Positions 8,408 to 18,560 are shown, counted from the stretch's first letter. The stretch is 64,000 nucleotides of DNA from Ensifer sp. IC3342 (GCF_020193655.1 NZ_JADYVE010000014.1:1-64000), one strand, 5' to 3'. Translations and numbers: made by a program. Notes: a model not told the origin generated them from the sequence alone.

Positions 8408-10228
8408 TTACTGCGCGCGCTCGTCCCACCAGGTCGGCAGCTGATAACCGTAAAGCGGAACCGTGGACGGGCGCCCGATATGCTTCCATCGCGCGACCCA
8501 TTGGGCGTCGAGATGGTAGAGCGGCACCACATAGGCATTGGATACCAGCAGCCGGTCGTGGGAGCGGACCGCAGCTGTAAAGTCTTCGGTTGTCCGCGCC
8601 TGCAGGATATTGTTGATCAGCTTGTCGACGTCCTTGTCGGCGACGCCGGCAAAGTTCTCGCTCCCCTGCCTATCCCGCGATTGCGATCCCCACCGCCCGA
8701 CTTGCTCGACGCCCGGAGAGAGCGAGGATGGGAATGACTTTATGATCACGTCGTAGTCGAAGGATTGGCTGCGTTGCTGGTACTGGGAATCGTCCACCGT
8801 GCGCACGGTCGCAACGATTCCAAGCGGAGCGAGGAACCGCTGATAGGCGAGGGCGATCTTTTCCTGCCCGGCGTTCTGGCTCATGATCTCGAAGGCAAGC
8901 GGCGTGCCTTTGGCGTCGACCATCTTGCCGTCCTTGATGGCGTAACCGGCTTCGCGAAGCAGCGTCACTGCCTCGCGAAGTACGTTGCGATCACGACCGG
9001 ACCCATCGGTGACTGGCAGGCGATAGGTCCCATCGAGAATAGTCGGATTGATTCTCTCTCTGACATCGCCCATGAGTCCAAGCTCACGGTCGTCCGCGGC
9101 GGCACCGAGGAAGGAAAGCGACGAGTTCTGCCAGTAGCTCTGGGTTCGCGTGTAGGCACTGTCGAAAAGATTTTTGTTCACCCATTCGAAGTCGAAAACG
9201 AGCGCGAGGCCCTGGCGCAGTTTGATGTTGTCGAACATCGGCCTGCGCGTGTTGAAGACGAAGCCGAGCATGCCGGAGGGGGTTCTCGGCGTGAAGGTGT
9301 CCTTGATCACGTCGCCGGAGCGCACCGCCGGAAAATCATAGCCGCGTGCCCATTTGGTTGCGCTGCCTTCCGGATAGACATCAACCTCGCCCTTCTTGAA
9401 TGCCTCAAAGAGGGAATTCTCCTGGAGAAAATACTCGACGGAGATCTCGTCATAATTGTCGACGCCGATCTTGGAGGGCAGGTCCTTTCCCCAGTAGTCG
9501 GGATTCCGGCGGTAGACGATACGTTCGCCAGCCGTCACTTCGGCAACACGATAGGGGCCGGAGCCGAGCGGAGGCTCAAGCGTAGTCCTGTCGAACGTGT
9601 CGACGTTGATCGCATGTTTCGGCAATATGGGTGAAAGCGCGAGCAGCAGCGGGAATTCGCGGTCGACATCGTCGTTGAAGGTAAAGCGGACACTGCGGTC
9701 GCCGACCTTCTCCATCTTCGAGACCTTGGAGAGGCGGTTGCTGAACGGGGCACGCCCCTTGTCACGCATCAACTCGAAAGTGAACATGACGTCTTCGGGT
9801 GTCACGGGCTGGCCGTCGGCCCAGCGCGCCTTGGGGTTCAGGTTGAATTGGATGAAGGTGCGATCGTCGTCCCACTCGACGGTTTCGGCGAGCAGTCCGT
9901 ACATTGTGAACGGCTCATCCTGGGAGCGCTGCATCAGCGATTCATAGACGAGGTTGCCGAAAGCCGGGTCCCACATCCCTCGCGCGGTTGTCCGCATACT
10001 CTTCAGGATGAAGGGATTGAGACTGTCGAATGTGCCGACGACGCCATAGGAAATCCTTCCGCCCTTCTTCACGTTGGGGTTGACGTAAGGGAAGTGCTTG
10101 AAGTCGGCGGGCAGGGCAGGCTCGCCGTGCATGGAAATGGCATGTACCGGCGCGGCCAGGGCTCCATTGCCGAATGTGCTGGCGGCCACAAGCATGGCAA
10201 GGCCGGAAAGAACTGCGCGCAACTTCAC
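8408..10228 (-). CDS. extracellular solute-binding protein family 5 (YejA-like)
   Basis: 606 residues with an N-terminal Sec signal peptide (about residues 1-25, ending ALA-A). The mature part starts with HAISMHGEPALPADF and continues with YVNPNVKKGGRISYG, typical of the YejA/microcin C-type subgroup of oligopeptide-binding proteins. It would bind peptides or a similar solute in the periplasm and hand it to an ABC permease. No permease or ATPase gene is next to it here, so its partners must be encoded elsewhere. Confidence 0.88.
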   Translation of the reverse strand: MKLRAVLSGLAMLVAASTFGNGALAAPVHAISMHGEPALPADFKHFPYVNPNVKKGGRISYGVVGTFDSLNPFILKSMRTTARGMWDPAFGNLVYESLMQRSQDEPFTMYGLLAETVEWDDDRTFIQFNLNPKARWADGQPVTPEDVMFTFELMRDKGRAPFSNRLSKVSKMEKVGDRSVRFTFNDDVDREFPLLLALSPILPKHAINVDTFDRTTLEPPLGSGPYRVAEVTAGERIVYRRNPDYWGKDLPSKIGVDNYDEISVEYFLQENSLFEAFKKGEVDVYPEGSATKWARGYDFPAVRSGDVIKDTFTPRTPSGMLGFVFNTRRPMFDNIKLRQGLALVFDFEWVNKNLFDSAYTRTQSYWQNSSLSFLGAAADDRELGLMGDVRERINPTILDGTYRLPVTDGSGRDRNVLREAVTLLREAGYAIKDGKMVDAKGTPLAFEIMSQNAGQEKIALAYQRFLAPLGIVATVRTVDDSQYQQRSQSFDYDVIIKSFPSSLSPGVEQVGRWGSQSRDRQGSENFAGVADKDVDKLINNILQARTTEDFTAAVRSHDRLLVSNAYVVPLYHLDAQWVARWKHIGRPSTVPLYGYQLPTWWDERAQ

Positions 10229-10637
10229 CTCCCGAGGGATTTCTACAGGCCGATTCCTGTCAGGTTACCAATGCGTGCTCACATTTCCAACCTTCGCCGG
10301 AGCGGGATCAGGAAAAGTGTGGAGCAGTTTCCTGCGGTCGCGCTCTGACTTCGATGCAGCTTTCCGTTCGGGGGCGCCGTCGGTGATAACCGAGAATCGA
10401 CTGCGCGATTCTTGCTGAGTTTGAGCCTGAAAGAACGCAAAACCCGGGTATTTCCGCCTTCGGCGCTTGCAAAAAATGCAACGAAACACTGGATAAACGC
10501 CACGAGCCAATGTAACAGGTGTTTCCGGAAACGGGGCCATGCAAATGCCTCATTTGGCCAACAGGACAACGGCGGCTGACGATATTCACCATCGGAACAG
10601 TTTGTTCCGGAACCGGATTTCAGGAGACGGAATCACA
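10229..10637. other. 409-base intergenic region
   Basis: This separates two divergently transcribed genes. It holds one palindromic repeat copy (10300-10346, described separately) and a potential promoter area for both genes. No convincing coding frame is seen; the short open frames overlap one another on both strands without family similarity. Confidence 0.5.
10300..10346. repeat. dispersed palindromic repeat (GAGCGGGAT family)
   Basis: It has ends GAGCGGGAT...CGCTCT and an inner AGGAAAAGTGTGGAGCAGTTTCCT stem. The same unit in the opposite orientation is found at 59478-59526, with GAGCGGGATGCGG and AAAACCGCTCACACTTTTC. It looks like a short mobile-type intergenic repeat distinct from the RIME-like elements. 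Confidence 0.6.
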
Positions 10638-11261
10638 ATGATCTTCAAGTCGAACTTCACCAATAGCGCGGCAATGGCAGCGCTGGCGCTCTCTGTTGCA
10701 GCCGCCGGTGCGCCAAGCGCTGCTTTCGCGCAGGCAGGCAAGCCGCCGCAGGGTTGGTTCAAGGTTTGCACCAAGCAGGAAGACAACGACGTCTGCATCG
10801 TTCAGAACCTCCTCACCGCCAACAATGGTCAGCTTATCACTGCTGTTGGCCTCATCACCGTCTCCGGTAAGATCAACCGCAAGGTTCTGCAGGTTTCCGT
10901 ACCTTCCGCTCGGATGATTCCGCCGGGTGTTCAGATGCAGATCGATGGTGGCAAGGGTGTGAAGCTCGACTATGCGATCTGCATGCCCGACAAGTGCGTT
11001 GCCGAAGCACCGCTTTCCGATGCGCTGATTGCTAATCTCAAGAAGGGCAACGAAGTCGTCTTCACGTCGGTCAACTTCCAGCGCGCTCCGAACCCGATCA
11101 AGATGACGCTGGAGGGTTTCACCGGCGTCTTTGACGGCGAGCCGATCGAACAGTCGCAGCTGGAAGAACGTCAGCGCCTGTTGCAGGAAGAAATGCAGAA
11201 GAAGGCGGAAGACGCCCGCAAGAAGCTCGAAGAAGCCCAAAAGGCCGCGAAGCAGCAATAA
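10638..11261 (+). CDS. invasion-associated locus B (IalB)-like secreted protein
   Basis: 207 residues from the ATG at 10638, preceded by AGGAGACGG. There is a signal peptide of about 30 residues ending AAFAQA. The IalB-type domain includes W-F-K-V-C-T-K-Q, later cysteine pairs (CIVQN, YAICMPDKCV) and a GFTGVFD end. IalB-family proteins are periplasmic or surface-associated and were named from Bartonella; their role in rhizobia is not known. An extra highly charged C-terminal tail (about residues 170-207, rich in E, K, Q, A) is probably helical or coiled coil. A strong terminator follows. Confidence 0.85.
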   Translation: MIFKSNFTNSAAMAALALSVAAAGAPSAAFAQAGKPPQGWFKVCTKQEDNDVCIVQNLLTANNGQLITAVGLITVSGKINRKVLQVSVPSARMIPPGVQMQIDGGKGVKLDYAICMPDKCVAEAPLSDALIANLKKGNEVVFTSVNFQRAPNPIKMTLEGFTGVFDGEPIEQSQLEERQRLLQEEMQKKAEDARKKLEEAQKAAKQQ

Positions 11262-11286
11262 TCGCGCTTGTTTCCTGGATCAAAGA

Positions 11287-11316
11287 ACGCCCGGTATTTG
11301 CCGGGCGTTTTTTGTT
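11287..11316 (+). terminator. rho-independent terminator of the IalB-like gene
   Basis: ACGCCCGG-TATTTG-CCGGGCGT is a perfect eight-base GC-rich stem followed by TTTTTTG. Confidence 0.85.
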
Positions 11317-11397
11317 GTGTGACCCGCGCAAACAAAACGCTCCGGGACCACAGTGCCGGAGCGCCTTAGTTGGCGATCGAGGGAACGCCCAATGCCG

Positions 11398-11727
11398 TTA
11401 GTGCTGATAGATCGCCTTCGGCTTGTAGTGTCCGACGGTTTCCTTCTCGAACAAGGCATTCACCTGGGGGTGGCGGATCGGTCTATCACTGTCATCGGAA
11501 ACGAGGTTCTGTTCGGAAACATATGCGACATATTCGGTTTCGTCGTTCTCGGCGAAAAGATGATAGAAGGGCTGGTCCTTGTTCGGCCGAATTTCCGGCG
11601 GGATGGCGTTCCACCATTCATCGGTGTTCGCATACTCCGGATCGACGTCGAAGATGACGCCGCGGAACGGGAAGACCCGGTGGCGAACCACCTGTCCGAT
11701 CTCAAATTTCGCGTTTCTTTGTTTCAT
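11398..11727 (-). CDS. hspQ: heat shock protein HspQ
   Basis: 109 residues from the ATG at 11727 (MKQRNAKFEIGQ). HspQ/YccV-type features are the GQVVRHRVFPFRGVIFDVDPEY stretch near the N-terminus and later NKDQPFYH and AYVSEQNL. In enterics HspQ is a heat-inducible hemimethylated-DNA-binding protein that modulates Lon protease; this function is known from the family, not seen here. The gene converges on the IalB-like gene. Confidence 0.9.
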   Translation of the reverse strand: MKQRNAKFEIGQVVRHRVFPFRGVIFDVDPEYANTDEWWNAIPPEIRPNKDQPFYHLFAENDETEYVAYVSEQNLVSDDSDRPIRHPQVNALFEKETVGHYKPKAIYQH

Positions 11728-11819
11728 GACGCAACACATCCTTTCAGACAATAATCTGGGTTGCCGCGTGCCGAACATCAATAGGTCAGCGGTGAACCGT
11801 TCTTGGGGCACTGCTCATG

Positions 11820-11852
11820 AAAAAGGCGGGCTGCGAAATGGAGCCCGCCTTC
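11820..11852 (-). terminator. terminator of glnA
   Basis: On the minus strand AAGGCGGGCT and AGCCCGCCTT form a ten-base stem ending in CTTTTTC. It lies about 50 bases past the glnA stop, between glnA and hspQ. Confidence 0.8.
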
Positions 11853-11902
11853 TTCCATTGTCGTAAGCGGACCGGACGTGTTTGCCGACCGGTCCATTTT
11901 CT

Positions 11903-13312
11903 TTAGACCGAGTAGTACATGTCGTATTCGACCGGGTGCGGGGTCATTTCGAAGCGCATGACTTCCTGCATCTTCAGTTCGATGAACGAGTCGATCTGGT
12001 CGTCGTCGAAGACGCCGCCGGCTGTCAGGAACTTGCGATCCCTGTCGAGGCTTTCAAGCGCTTCGCGCAGGCTTCCGCAAACGGTCGGGATCTTCTTCAG
12101 CTCCTTCGGCGGCAGGTCGTAGAGGTCCTTGTCCATCGCCTTGCCGGGATGAAGCTTGTTCTTGATGCCGTCGAGGCCGGCCATCAGCATGGCCGCGAAC
12201 GCGAGGTAGGGGTTCGCGCTCGGGTCGGGGAAGCGGACTTCGACGCGCTTGGCCTTCGGGTTGCTGCCGAACGGAATACGGCAGGAAGCCGAGCGGTTGC
12301 GGGCCGAATAGGCAAGCAGAACCGGCGCCTCATAGCCTGGAACGAGACGCTTGTAGGAGTTCGTCGACGGGTTGGTGAAGGCATTGAGGGCTTTGGCGTG
12401 CTTGATGATGCCGCCGATGAAATAGAGGCAGGTTTCCGAAAGCCCGGCATATTCGTCGCCAGCGAAGGTCGGCCTGCCGTCCTTCCAGATAGAGAGGTGG
12501 ACGTGCATGCCGGAACCGTTGTCCCCGAAGACCGGCTTCGGCATGAAGGTCGCGGTCTTGCCGTAGGCGTTGGCAACTTGGTGCACGACGTATTTGTAGA
12601 TCTGCATCTTGTCGGCGTTGCGAACAAGCGCATCGAACTTGACGCCAAGCTCGTGCTGTGCAGCGGCCACTTCGTGGTGATGCTTTTCAACCGTGACGCC
12701 CATTTCGGCGAGCACCGTCAGCATTTCAGAGCGCATGTCCTGGCAGCTGTCGATCGGCGGTACCGGGAAGTAGCCGCCCTTGATGCGCGGACGGTGACCG
12801 AGGTTGCCGGTCTCGTAATCGGTGTCGTCGTTGGACGGCAGTTCGGAGGAATCAAGCTTGAAGCCGGTGTTGTACGGGTCAGCCTTGTACTTCACGTCGT
12901 CGAACACGAAGAATTCCGCTTCCGGACCAACGAAGACCGTGTCGCCGATGCCGGAAGCCTTGAGATAGGCCTCCGCCTTCTTCGCGGTGCCGCGCGGGTC
13001 GCGATTGTAGGCCTCGCCCGAAACCGGATCGAGAATGTCACAGAGGATGACCATGGTCGACTGGGCGAAGAACGGGTCCATGTGAGCCGTTTCCGGGTCA
13101 GGCATCAGCACCATGTCGGACTCGTTGATGGCCTTCCAGCCGGAAATCGAGGAGCCGTCGAACATGACACCATCGGCGAACATGTCTTCGTCGACGCAGA
13201 CGACGTCCATCGTCACGTGCTGCAGCTTGCCCTTCGGGTCGGTGAAGCGCAGGTCGACGAACTTGACGTCGTTGTCCTTGATTTGCTTCAGAACTTCACT
13301 CGCAGTCGTCAT
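11903..13312 (-). CDS. glnA: type I glutamine synthetase
   Basis: 469 residues, the usual GSI length. It makes glutamine from glutamate, NH4+ and ATP, the main route of ammonia assimilation. Seen in the sequence: FDGSSISGW near residue 51, the EAEFF metal-binding region at about 131-135, NGSGMHVH at 265-272, and the adenylylation loop K-D-L-Y-D-L-P-P with Tyr398. The adenylylation site implies activity control by GlnE in response to PII. It lies 86 bases downstream of glnB on the same strand, the conserved rhizobial glnBA operon. Confidence 0.98.
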   Translation of the reverse strand: MTTASEVLKQIKDNDVKFVDLRFTDPKGKLQHVTMDVVCVDEDMFADGVMFDGSSISGWKAINESDMVLMPDPETAHMDPFFAQSTMVILCDILDPVSGEAYNRDPRGTAKKAEAYLKASGIGDTVFVGPEAEFFVFDDVKYKADPYNTGFKLDSSELPSNDDTDYETGNLGHRPRIKGGYFPVPPIDSCQDMRSEMLTVLAEMGVTVEKHHHEVAAAQHELGVKFDALVRNADKMQIYKYVVHQVANAYGKTATFMPKPVFGDNGSGMHVHLSIWKDGRPTFAGDEYAGLSETCLYFIGGIIKHAKALNAFTNPSTNSYKRLVPGYEAPVLLAYSARNRSASCRIPFGSNPKAKRVEVRFPDPSANPYLAFAAMLMAGLDGIKNKLHPGKAMDKDLYDLPPKELKKIPTVCGSLREALESLDRDRKFLTAGGVFDDDQIDSFIELKMQEVMRFEMTPHPVEYDMYYSV

Positions 13313-13398
13313 TTTTTGTAAGTCCCTGTTTTGAGATGACGAGGTTTGAAAAATCGGGGCCGGACGGCCCCCCAGGATTAGATGGCGTGATTACGTGA

Positions 13399-13857
<459 letters not shown>

Positions 13858-13976
13858 TCATCGGCGAAGGCGGAATTTCGCTCCGCCTCCTCGACCATTC
13901 TGCCTATTTTTTATGAAAGATGATCATTTGATGTTGGCGATATTGCTACGATGGGCTCCAAAAGCACGTTATTTGA

Positions 13977-13991
13977 GCACCAATAATGTGC
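13977..13991. promoter_or_regulatory. candidate NtrC-binding site
   Basis: GCAC-CAATAAT-GTGC has the two NtrC half-sites with the canonical seven-base spacer (enteric type GCACCA-N3-TGGTGC, with one arm imperfect in the inner bases). It lies about 165 bases upstream of the -24/-12 element, a usual enhancer distance. Inference from pattern and position. Confidence 0.55.
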
Positions 13992-14072
13992 AAATGCATA
14001 AAAAATGCTCATATCGACTAGGTGGAGTACAGCTTCTTGCCTTGAGGCCTTCTGCGCGGTTAGATCTAGTTT

Positions 14073-15548
14073 ATGTTTGACTCGCTCCGAGACGTTCTGG
14101 TGACCCCGGCCGAAATGACGGCGATCGACGATGCTGCCGCCGCTTCGGGCATCGATAGCTTCGCGTTGATGCGTTCAGCCGGAATGGCGGTGTCGGCGGC
14201 CGGCTTGCGGCTCTTTCCGGAAGCGCTTCGTTTCATTGTGCTTTGCGGACCCGGCAACAACGGCGGCGATGGTTATGTCGCAGCTTCCGCGCTCGCGGAA
14301 GCGGGTGCCGACGTAATGGTGTTCGCGCTCGGTAATCCGGAGACGCTGAAAGGCGACGCAGCGCGAGCACAAGTTCTTTGCCCACTGGCGGTGCAACCGC
14401 TTGCCGCCTACGAGCCTCGGCTTGGTGACGTTGTCATCGATGCCTTGTTCGGGGCAGGGCTTACGCGCGATCTTCCGGAAGAGGCGCAAAGAACCATTGC
14501 GCGGGTGAGTGAGAGCCGCGTACCGGTAATCGCCATTGACCTACCCTCGGGCGTCGACGGACGCACGGGGGAGATCCGTGGTGCGAGCTTCACTGCGGCA
14601 CACACCGTCACGTTCATGGCTAGCAAACCCGGCCATCTGCTGATGCCTGGGCGCGTCCGCTGCGGCACGCTGGAAGTATTCGACATCGGCATCCCGGCGC
14701 GGCTGGTCAGCGAGGGGGCCGGTGACTTGCGGCTCAATACACCAACCACATGGGCACGGCACGCCAGTGCTCTCGATCCGGCCACGCACAAGTACCGACG
14801 GGGCCATCTGGGCGTGCTTTCGGGTGGTCCACGCTCGACCGGTGCGGCGCGCCTTTCGGCAACCGCGGGCCTTGCGGCAGGCGCCGGGCTGGTGACTGTT
14901 GCGTCACCAGCCGAAGCGCTCGCGGTCAATGCGTCCCACCTTACCGCAGTGATGCTGAGGGAAATTCAGGGCACGGAAGACCTTGCGGCCTGGCTCAAGG
15001 ACAAGCGGGTGAACGCGTTCGTGCTCGGGCCCGGCTTCGGTGTCGGCAACAAGGCGAGGGACTTTGCCCTGATGCTCTGCAATCGGGCGCTGGTCCTCGA
15101 CGCCGATGGAATGACGTCTTTCGAGAAGGATCGAACGGAACTCTTCGAACGAGCAGCTGCCAGCGGGGGGCAGTTGGTGATGACCCCGCATGAAGGCGAA
15201 TTCACGCGGCTGTTCCCCGAGATCGCCGCGAACGCGGCGCTGTCCAAGATTGAAAAGGCGCAAGCTGCCGCGAGACTGAGCCACGCAGTTGTTGTCTACA
15301 AGGGCCCCGACACCGTCGTCGCCGCTCCATCGGGCCGCGCCGTCGTCAATGCCAACGCTCCGCCGTCGCTTGCCACGGCGGGATCAGGGGATGTCCTTGC
15401 CGGTATTATCGGCGCTCACTTGGCTCAGGGCATGCCCGCCTTCGAGGCCGCCGCCGCGGCGGTCTGGCGTCACGGGGAAGCCGGGATGCGTGCGGGTCGC
15501 GGCATGACGGCGGAGACGCTCGTCGAGTGTATTCCGCCGCTTCCGTGA
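14073..15548 (+). CDS. nnr: bifunctional NAD(P)H-hydrate epimerase/dehydratase
   Basis: 491 residues in two domains. The N-terminal epimerase (YjeF_N, about 1-215) has GPGNNGGDGY. The C-terminal ADP-dependent dehydratase (ribokinase-like, about 230-490) has KYRRGHLGVLSGG, MTPHEGEF and ATAGSGDVLAG. The enzyme repairs damaged NAD(P)HX back to NAD(P)H. It is divergent from glnB across about 335 bases that hold the glnB control sites. The initial ATG at 14073 begins MFDSLRDVLVTPAEM, in line with the family start. Confidence 0.95.
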   Translation: MFDSLRDVLVTPAEMTAIDDAAAASGIDSFALMRSAGMAVSAAGLRLFPEALRFIVLCGPGNNGGDGYVAASALAEAGADVMVFALGNPETLKGDAARAQVLCPLAVQPLAAYEPRLGDVVIDALFGAGLTRDLPEEAQRTIARVSESRVPVIAIDLPSGVDGRTGEIRGASFTAAHTVTFMASKPGHLLMPGRVRCGTLEVFDIGIPARLVSEGAGDLRLNTPTTWARHASALDPATHKYRRGHLGVLSGGPRSTGAARLSATAGLAAGAGLVTVASPAEALAVNASHLTAVMLREIQGTEDLAAWLKDKRVNAFVLGPGFGVGNKARDFALMLCNRALVLDADGMTSFEKDRTELFERAAASGGQLVMTPHEGEFTRLFPEIAANAALSKIEKAQAAARLSHAVVVYKGPDTVVAAPSGRAVVNANAPPSLATAGSGDVLAGIIGAHLAQGMPAFEAAAAAVWRHGEAGMRAGRGMTAETLVECIPPLP

Positions 15549-15573
15549 CTACCGCTTGTTTCCAGTCCAAAGT

Positions 15574-15614
15574 GCTACAGCGCCCTTTGCTCGTCTGGTA
15601 GCGCGCGGCGCTGC
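15574..15614. repeat. partial RIME-like repeat
   Basis: GCTACAGCGCC...GGCGCTGCA gives an imperfect palindrome beginning with the GCTACAGCGCC signature shared by the copies at 29587, 40580 and 46943. Only the first palindrome is present. Confidence 0.55.
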
Positions 15615-15631
15615 AAAACGGAGAAGGAGCC

Positions 15632-16129
15632 TCAGCCGCGCGTGCCCTTGGCGATCGGCTCCTGATAGGTGAAGCCCATGTCCCAGGGGAAATAGATCCA
15701 GGTATCCTGGCTCACTTCCGTCACGAAAGTGTCGACGAGGGGACGTCCCTTCGGCTTTGCATAGACGGCGGCGAAATGGGCCTTCGGCAGCATTGCGCGC
15801 ACCTCGGCGGCGGTCTTGCCAGTGTCCGTCAGATCATCGACGATCAGCACACCCTCGCCGCCGTCTTTGGCGATTTCCGGGGAAATGCCCTTGAGAACTT
15901 TCATTTGGCCCTGTGCGTCATAGTCGTGATAGGAGGCGATGCACACGGTCTCGATCATGCGGATGTTGAGTTCGCGACAGATGATTGCAGCCGGAACGAG
16001 CCCTCCGCGGGTGATGCAGACCATGGCACGCCATTCCTGTCCGTTGTCGGCCAGCCGCCACGCGAGCGCGCGGGCATCGCGGTGAAACTGATCCCAGGAG
16101 ACTGGAAAGGCTTTATCAGGAAGAGACAT
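15632..16129 (-). CDS. gpt: xanthine-guanine phosphoribosyltransferase
   Basis: 165 residues. The PRPP-binding motif [13 protein letters not shown] sits mid-protein, and [14 protein letters not shown] and the WIYFPWDM end are typical of bacterial Gpt. It salvages guanine and xanthine to GMP and XMP with PRPP. The next gene upstream on the same strand (CinA-type) is 190 bases away, so an operon is possible but not evident. Confidence 0.93.
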   Translation of the reverse strand: MSLPDKAFPVSWDQFHRDARALAWRLADNGQEWRAMVCITRGGLVPAAIICRELNIRMIETVCIASYHDYDAQGQMKVLKGISPEIAKDGGEGVLIVDDLTDTGKTAAEVRAMLPKAHFAAVYAKPKGRPLVDTFVTEVSQDTWIYFPWDMGFTYQEPIAKGTRG

Positions 16130-16318
16130 GTGCGGGCTCCGGCTTCAAGTCGAATACAGGCGCGAAGCGCCGCGGCGCGGGGGCCCGCACAGCGCGCTTC
16201 GTCACGATTTGGATATGCAATACTGAAAATGAAGCAGGGAGCGCAAGGGCCGGCAAAGCTTGGACAGAAACCCTCCACTTCCGTCGAACCATGCACCGAT
16301 CGTCACGGCGCTGATCTG

Positions 16319-17065
16319 CTAGCGAGAACGGGCAATCGTCTCGATCATCGCTACGACATCGGCTTCGGCCGCGGCGAGCACCCCAGCCTCGCGAGCGCGG
16401 ATGACGATATCGGTCGAGAAGTTCTTGCCGTCGAACTTGGGATAGGAGCCAATGCTCGTTTCCGGGTGCTTCTTCTGAACCTCTGTCAAAGGCCCGCCGA
16501 TGTCGCCTTCGCCATAGGGGGAGCGGACAGTGCATGAAAGGACCGGTGTTCCCGTCTGGAGGCTGGGCAGCAAGCTGTCAAGCATCGCCTGAAAGACCTG
16601 TGGAACGCCGGCCATCACGTAGACGTTGGCGATTCTGAAGCCGGGCGCCGTCGATACGGGATTGGGAATATGGGAGGCGCCAACCGGCATGCGCGCCATC
16701 CGTCTGCGCGCATCGGTAAACTCCATGCCGCGGCGTTCATACATGGCGCCAAGCAACGCCATCGCCTGCGGGTCGTGGATGCACTCGACACCGAACGCCC
16801 TGGAGACGGCGTCGGCGGTTATATCATCGTGTGTCGGCCCGATGCCACCGGACGTGAAGACATGGTCATAACGGCCTCGCAAGGCGTTGACCGCGCCGAC
16901 AATTGCCTCTTCGTCGTCCGCCACGATGCGAACCTCACGCAGATCGATGCCGACCATGGTCAGCATGTCCGCCAGATGGCCGATATTCTTGTCCTTCGTT
17001 CGACCGGACAGAAGCTCATCGCCAATGGCAAGCATGGCGGCGGTGACGATCGTGGCGGTGGTCAT
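16319..17065 (-). CDS. CinA-type molybdopterin-binding domain protein (short form)
   Basis: 248 residues, matching only the N-terminal molybdopterin-binding (MoCF/COG1058) half of CinA. Motifs: AIGDELLSGRTKDKN and FTSGGIGPTHDDIT. The C-terminal nicotinamide-nucleotide amidase domain of full CinA is absent. Short proteins of this kind may act in NAD(P) metabolite repair (ADP-ribose pyrophosphatase activity is known for some), but the role here is inferred. It starts 106 bases from the wrbA remnant on the other strand. Confidence 0.85.
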   Translation of the reverse strand: MTTATIVTAAMLAIGDELLSGRTKDKNIGHLADMLTMVGIDLREVRIVADDEEAIVGAVNALRGRYDHVFTSGGIGPTHDDITADAVSRAFGVECIHDPQAMALLGAMYERRGMEFTDARRRMARMPVGASHIPNPVSTAPGFRIANVYVMAGVPQVFQAMLDSLLPSLQTGTPVLSCTVRSPYGEGDIGGPLTEVQKKHPETSIGSYPKFDGKNFSTDIVIRAREAGVLAAAEADVVAMIETIARSR

Positions 17066-17171
17066 TTATGCTCCTGACTTGTTGGCGATCGTCCAGCCCG
17101 ATCCTCGACAGTCTGTCAACCGCGCATGTGCTGACGACCACGTGCTTTTTTGATAAATCCTGCCCCAGGTG

Positions 17172-17683
17172 ATGATCAAGTCAAATTGCGTGGCCGAACT
17201 CGTGCCGGCGGACGTGGCGTTGGCATTCCATTTCAAAATAGATCAGGCGGCGCCGATTGCGACCGAGCTGGCGGACTATGACGCGATCATCTTCGATTCG
17301 GACACGCGCTATGGCACCATCGCGTCGCAGCTCCGCACTTCATCGACCAGACCGGCAGTCTTTGGGCTCAAGGGAAACTCGTCGGCAAGGTCGGCTCCGC
17401 CTTCACCTCCTCGGCAACCCTGCAGGGCGGTCAAGGATCCACGACACTCGGCCTGATACCGAGTTTATGCATCTTGGCATGGTCGTCGTCGGCATCCCTC
17501 ACGCATTCGAGGGCCTGGTGGGGCTTTTGCGAAATCCAGGGCGGTTCTCTCTGTGGGCTTCGACCGGAGGTGACGGCTCGCGTCAGTCCTCGGCGGTCGA
17601 GCCTTGATGCCGCCCGTTACCAGGGCGCGCATGTCGCGAAGATTTCCGCAAGACTCGCGTCCTGGTGCGTCCGGACACGATAG
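17172..17683 (+). pseudogene. decayed wrbA (NAD(P)H:quinone oxidoreductase)
   Basis: WrbA-like blocks occur in order but in three reading frames. First comes [10 protein letters not shown], then [17 protein letters not shown] and RYGTIASQ. In another frame come [22 protein letters not shown] and [10 protein letters not shown], and then FMHLGMVVVGIPHAF. Near the end come GGDGSRQSS and ARYQGAHVAKISARLA. The N-terminal flavodoxin start (about 30 residues) is missing. WrbA enzymes reduce quinones with two electrons, but this copy cannot be translated. Sequencing error is unlikely because several frame changes and a deletion are needed. Confidence 0.82.
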
Positions 17684-17898
17684 CTTTGGTGCGGCCGGGG
17701 CGGGCCGCGCCTTGAAGTTTCGCGAAGGCTTCGAAAGGTGGTCAAAATCATCGCAGAAGTGGCCTAGCAGCGTCATTTTGTGCTAACATCGCGGCCGTTC
17801 GGCATGCAAATGCCATTGATAAGGAGGAGCAGCAAGGACCGTGCGGCAACGGTCCACCGGGAGCAGGAACTGTCCCGGGAAATCCAGGGGAGTGAAGA

Positions 17899-18141
17899 AT
17901 GGCGCGGATCACTTATTCGATCGTTCCACACGACGGAGGCTGGGCCTACAAGGCAGCCGACGCGTATTCAGAGCCCTTTCCCAGTCGCGAGATGGCACTG
18001 GCGGCCGCAAAGGCTGCAGCGGCCGAACAGCAAGTCGGCGGCGACGACGAGGAAATCAGCTTCCAGGATGAGAAGGGAAATTGGCATTTCGAACACGCCG
18101 ATGGGGGAGATCGACCTGAAGCAACCGTCGAGGATGGCTGA
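17899..18141 (+). CDS. DUF2188-type small protein
   Basis: 80 residues. The start MARITYSIVPHDGGWAYK matches the DUF2188 pattern (Y-x-V-P-H-x-x-G-W-x-V/K). An alanine-rich helix and an acidic tail follow. Function unknown; such proteins are common in rhizobia. It has the GGGGAGTGAAG ribosome site just upstream. The next small gene starts 86 bases further on the same strand, and a terminator at 18504-18543 may serve both. Confidence 0.7.
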   Translation: MARITYSIVPHDGGWAYKAADAYSEPFPSREMALAAAKAAAAEQQVGGDDEEISFQDEKGNWHFEHADGGDRPEATVEDG

Positions 18142-18227
18142 AGATGCTTGAAGGGGCAGTTGGGTGCGAGCGCACTCGCCCGACGACGCCGTCCCCGCAC
18201 GCGGCGACAACGCGACGGAGGATTTCC

Positions 18228-18446
18228 ATGCATTATAGCGTTCAAATCTTCACCTGGACCGCCCGCTTGGGCGTTCATCAGGTCGGATCGGTTATCGAAG
18301 TCGACGCACCCAATCCGAAGGCAGCGGCGGTGTCGTTGCTTGGGTTGAGGTTGGACGACAACGGAAAATCGTCGAAACTGGCGGTCAGAGTGTGGCGCGG
18401 AGAAGATGCCTACAAGGCCGACTGCGATTGCTTTTACTACCACTGA
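18228..18446 (+). CDS. small hypothetical protein
   Basis: 72 residues from the ATG at 18228 with CGGAGGATTTCC as ribosome-binding site. No family is recognised. It starts MHYSVQIFTW, has basic residues spread through it and ends DCDCFYYH with two cysteines and aromatics. No signal peptide or membrane segment. It is followed by a rho-independent terminator, which supports a real transcript. Confidence 0.6.
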   Translation: MHYSVQIFTWTARLGVHQVGSVIEVDAPNPKAAAVSLLGLRLDDNGKSSKLAVRVWRGEDAYKADCDCFYYH

Positions 18447-18503
18447 GACCGGTCCGGAATCTCACCGCGAGATGTTGTGACGTGTCGCCTCGCGCTAGCC
18501 TGA

Positions 18504-18543
18504 TGTCCCCGCCATTCGTGCCGAACGAATGACGGGACTTTTT
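18504..18543 (+). terminator. rho-independent terminator
   Basis: GTCCC-GCCATTCGT and ACGAATG-CGGGAC form a long stem (two single-base irregularities) followed by TTTTTG. It ends the two small plus-strand genes. Confidence 0.8.
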
Positions 18544-18560
18544 GTGCAAGCCGCGCGGCT

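Noticed and set aside
11882-13321. Long open frame (479 codons) on the plus strand opposite glnA
   Set aside because: It is a mirror of glnA: high GC at third positions keeps the antisense frame open. No family motif and no ribosome site.
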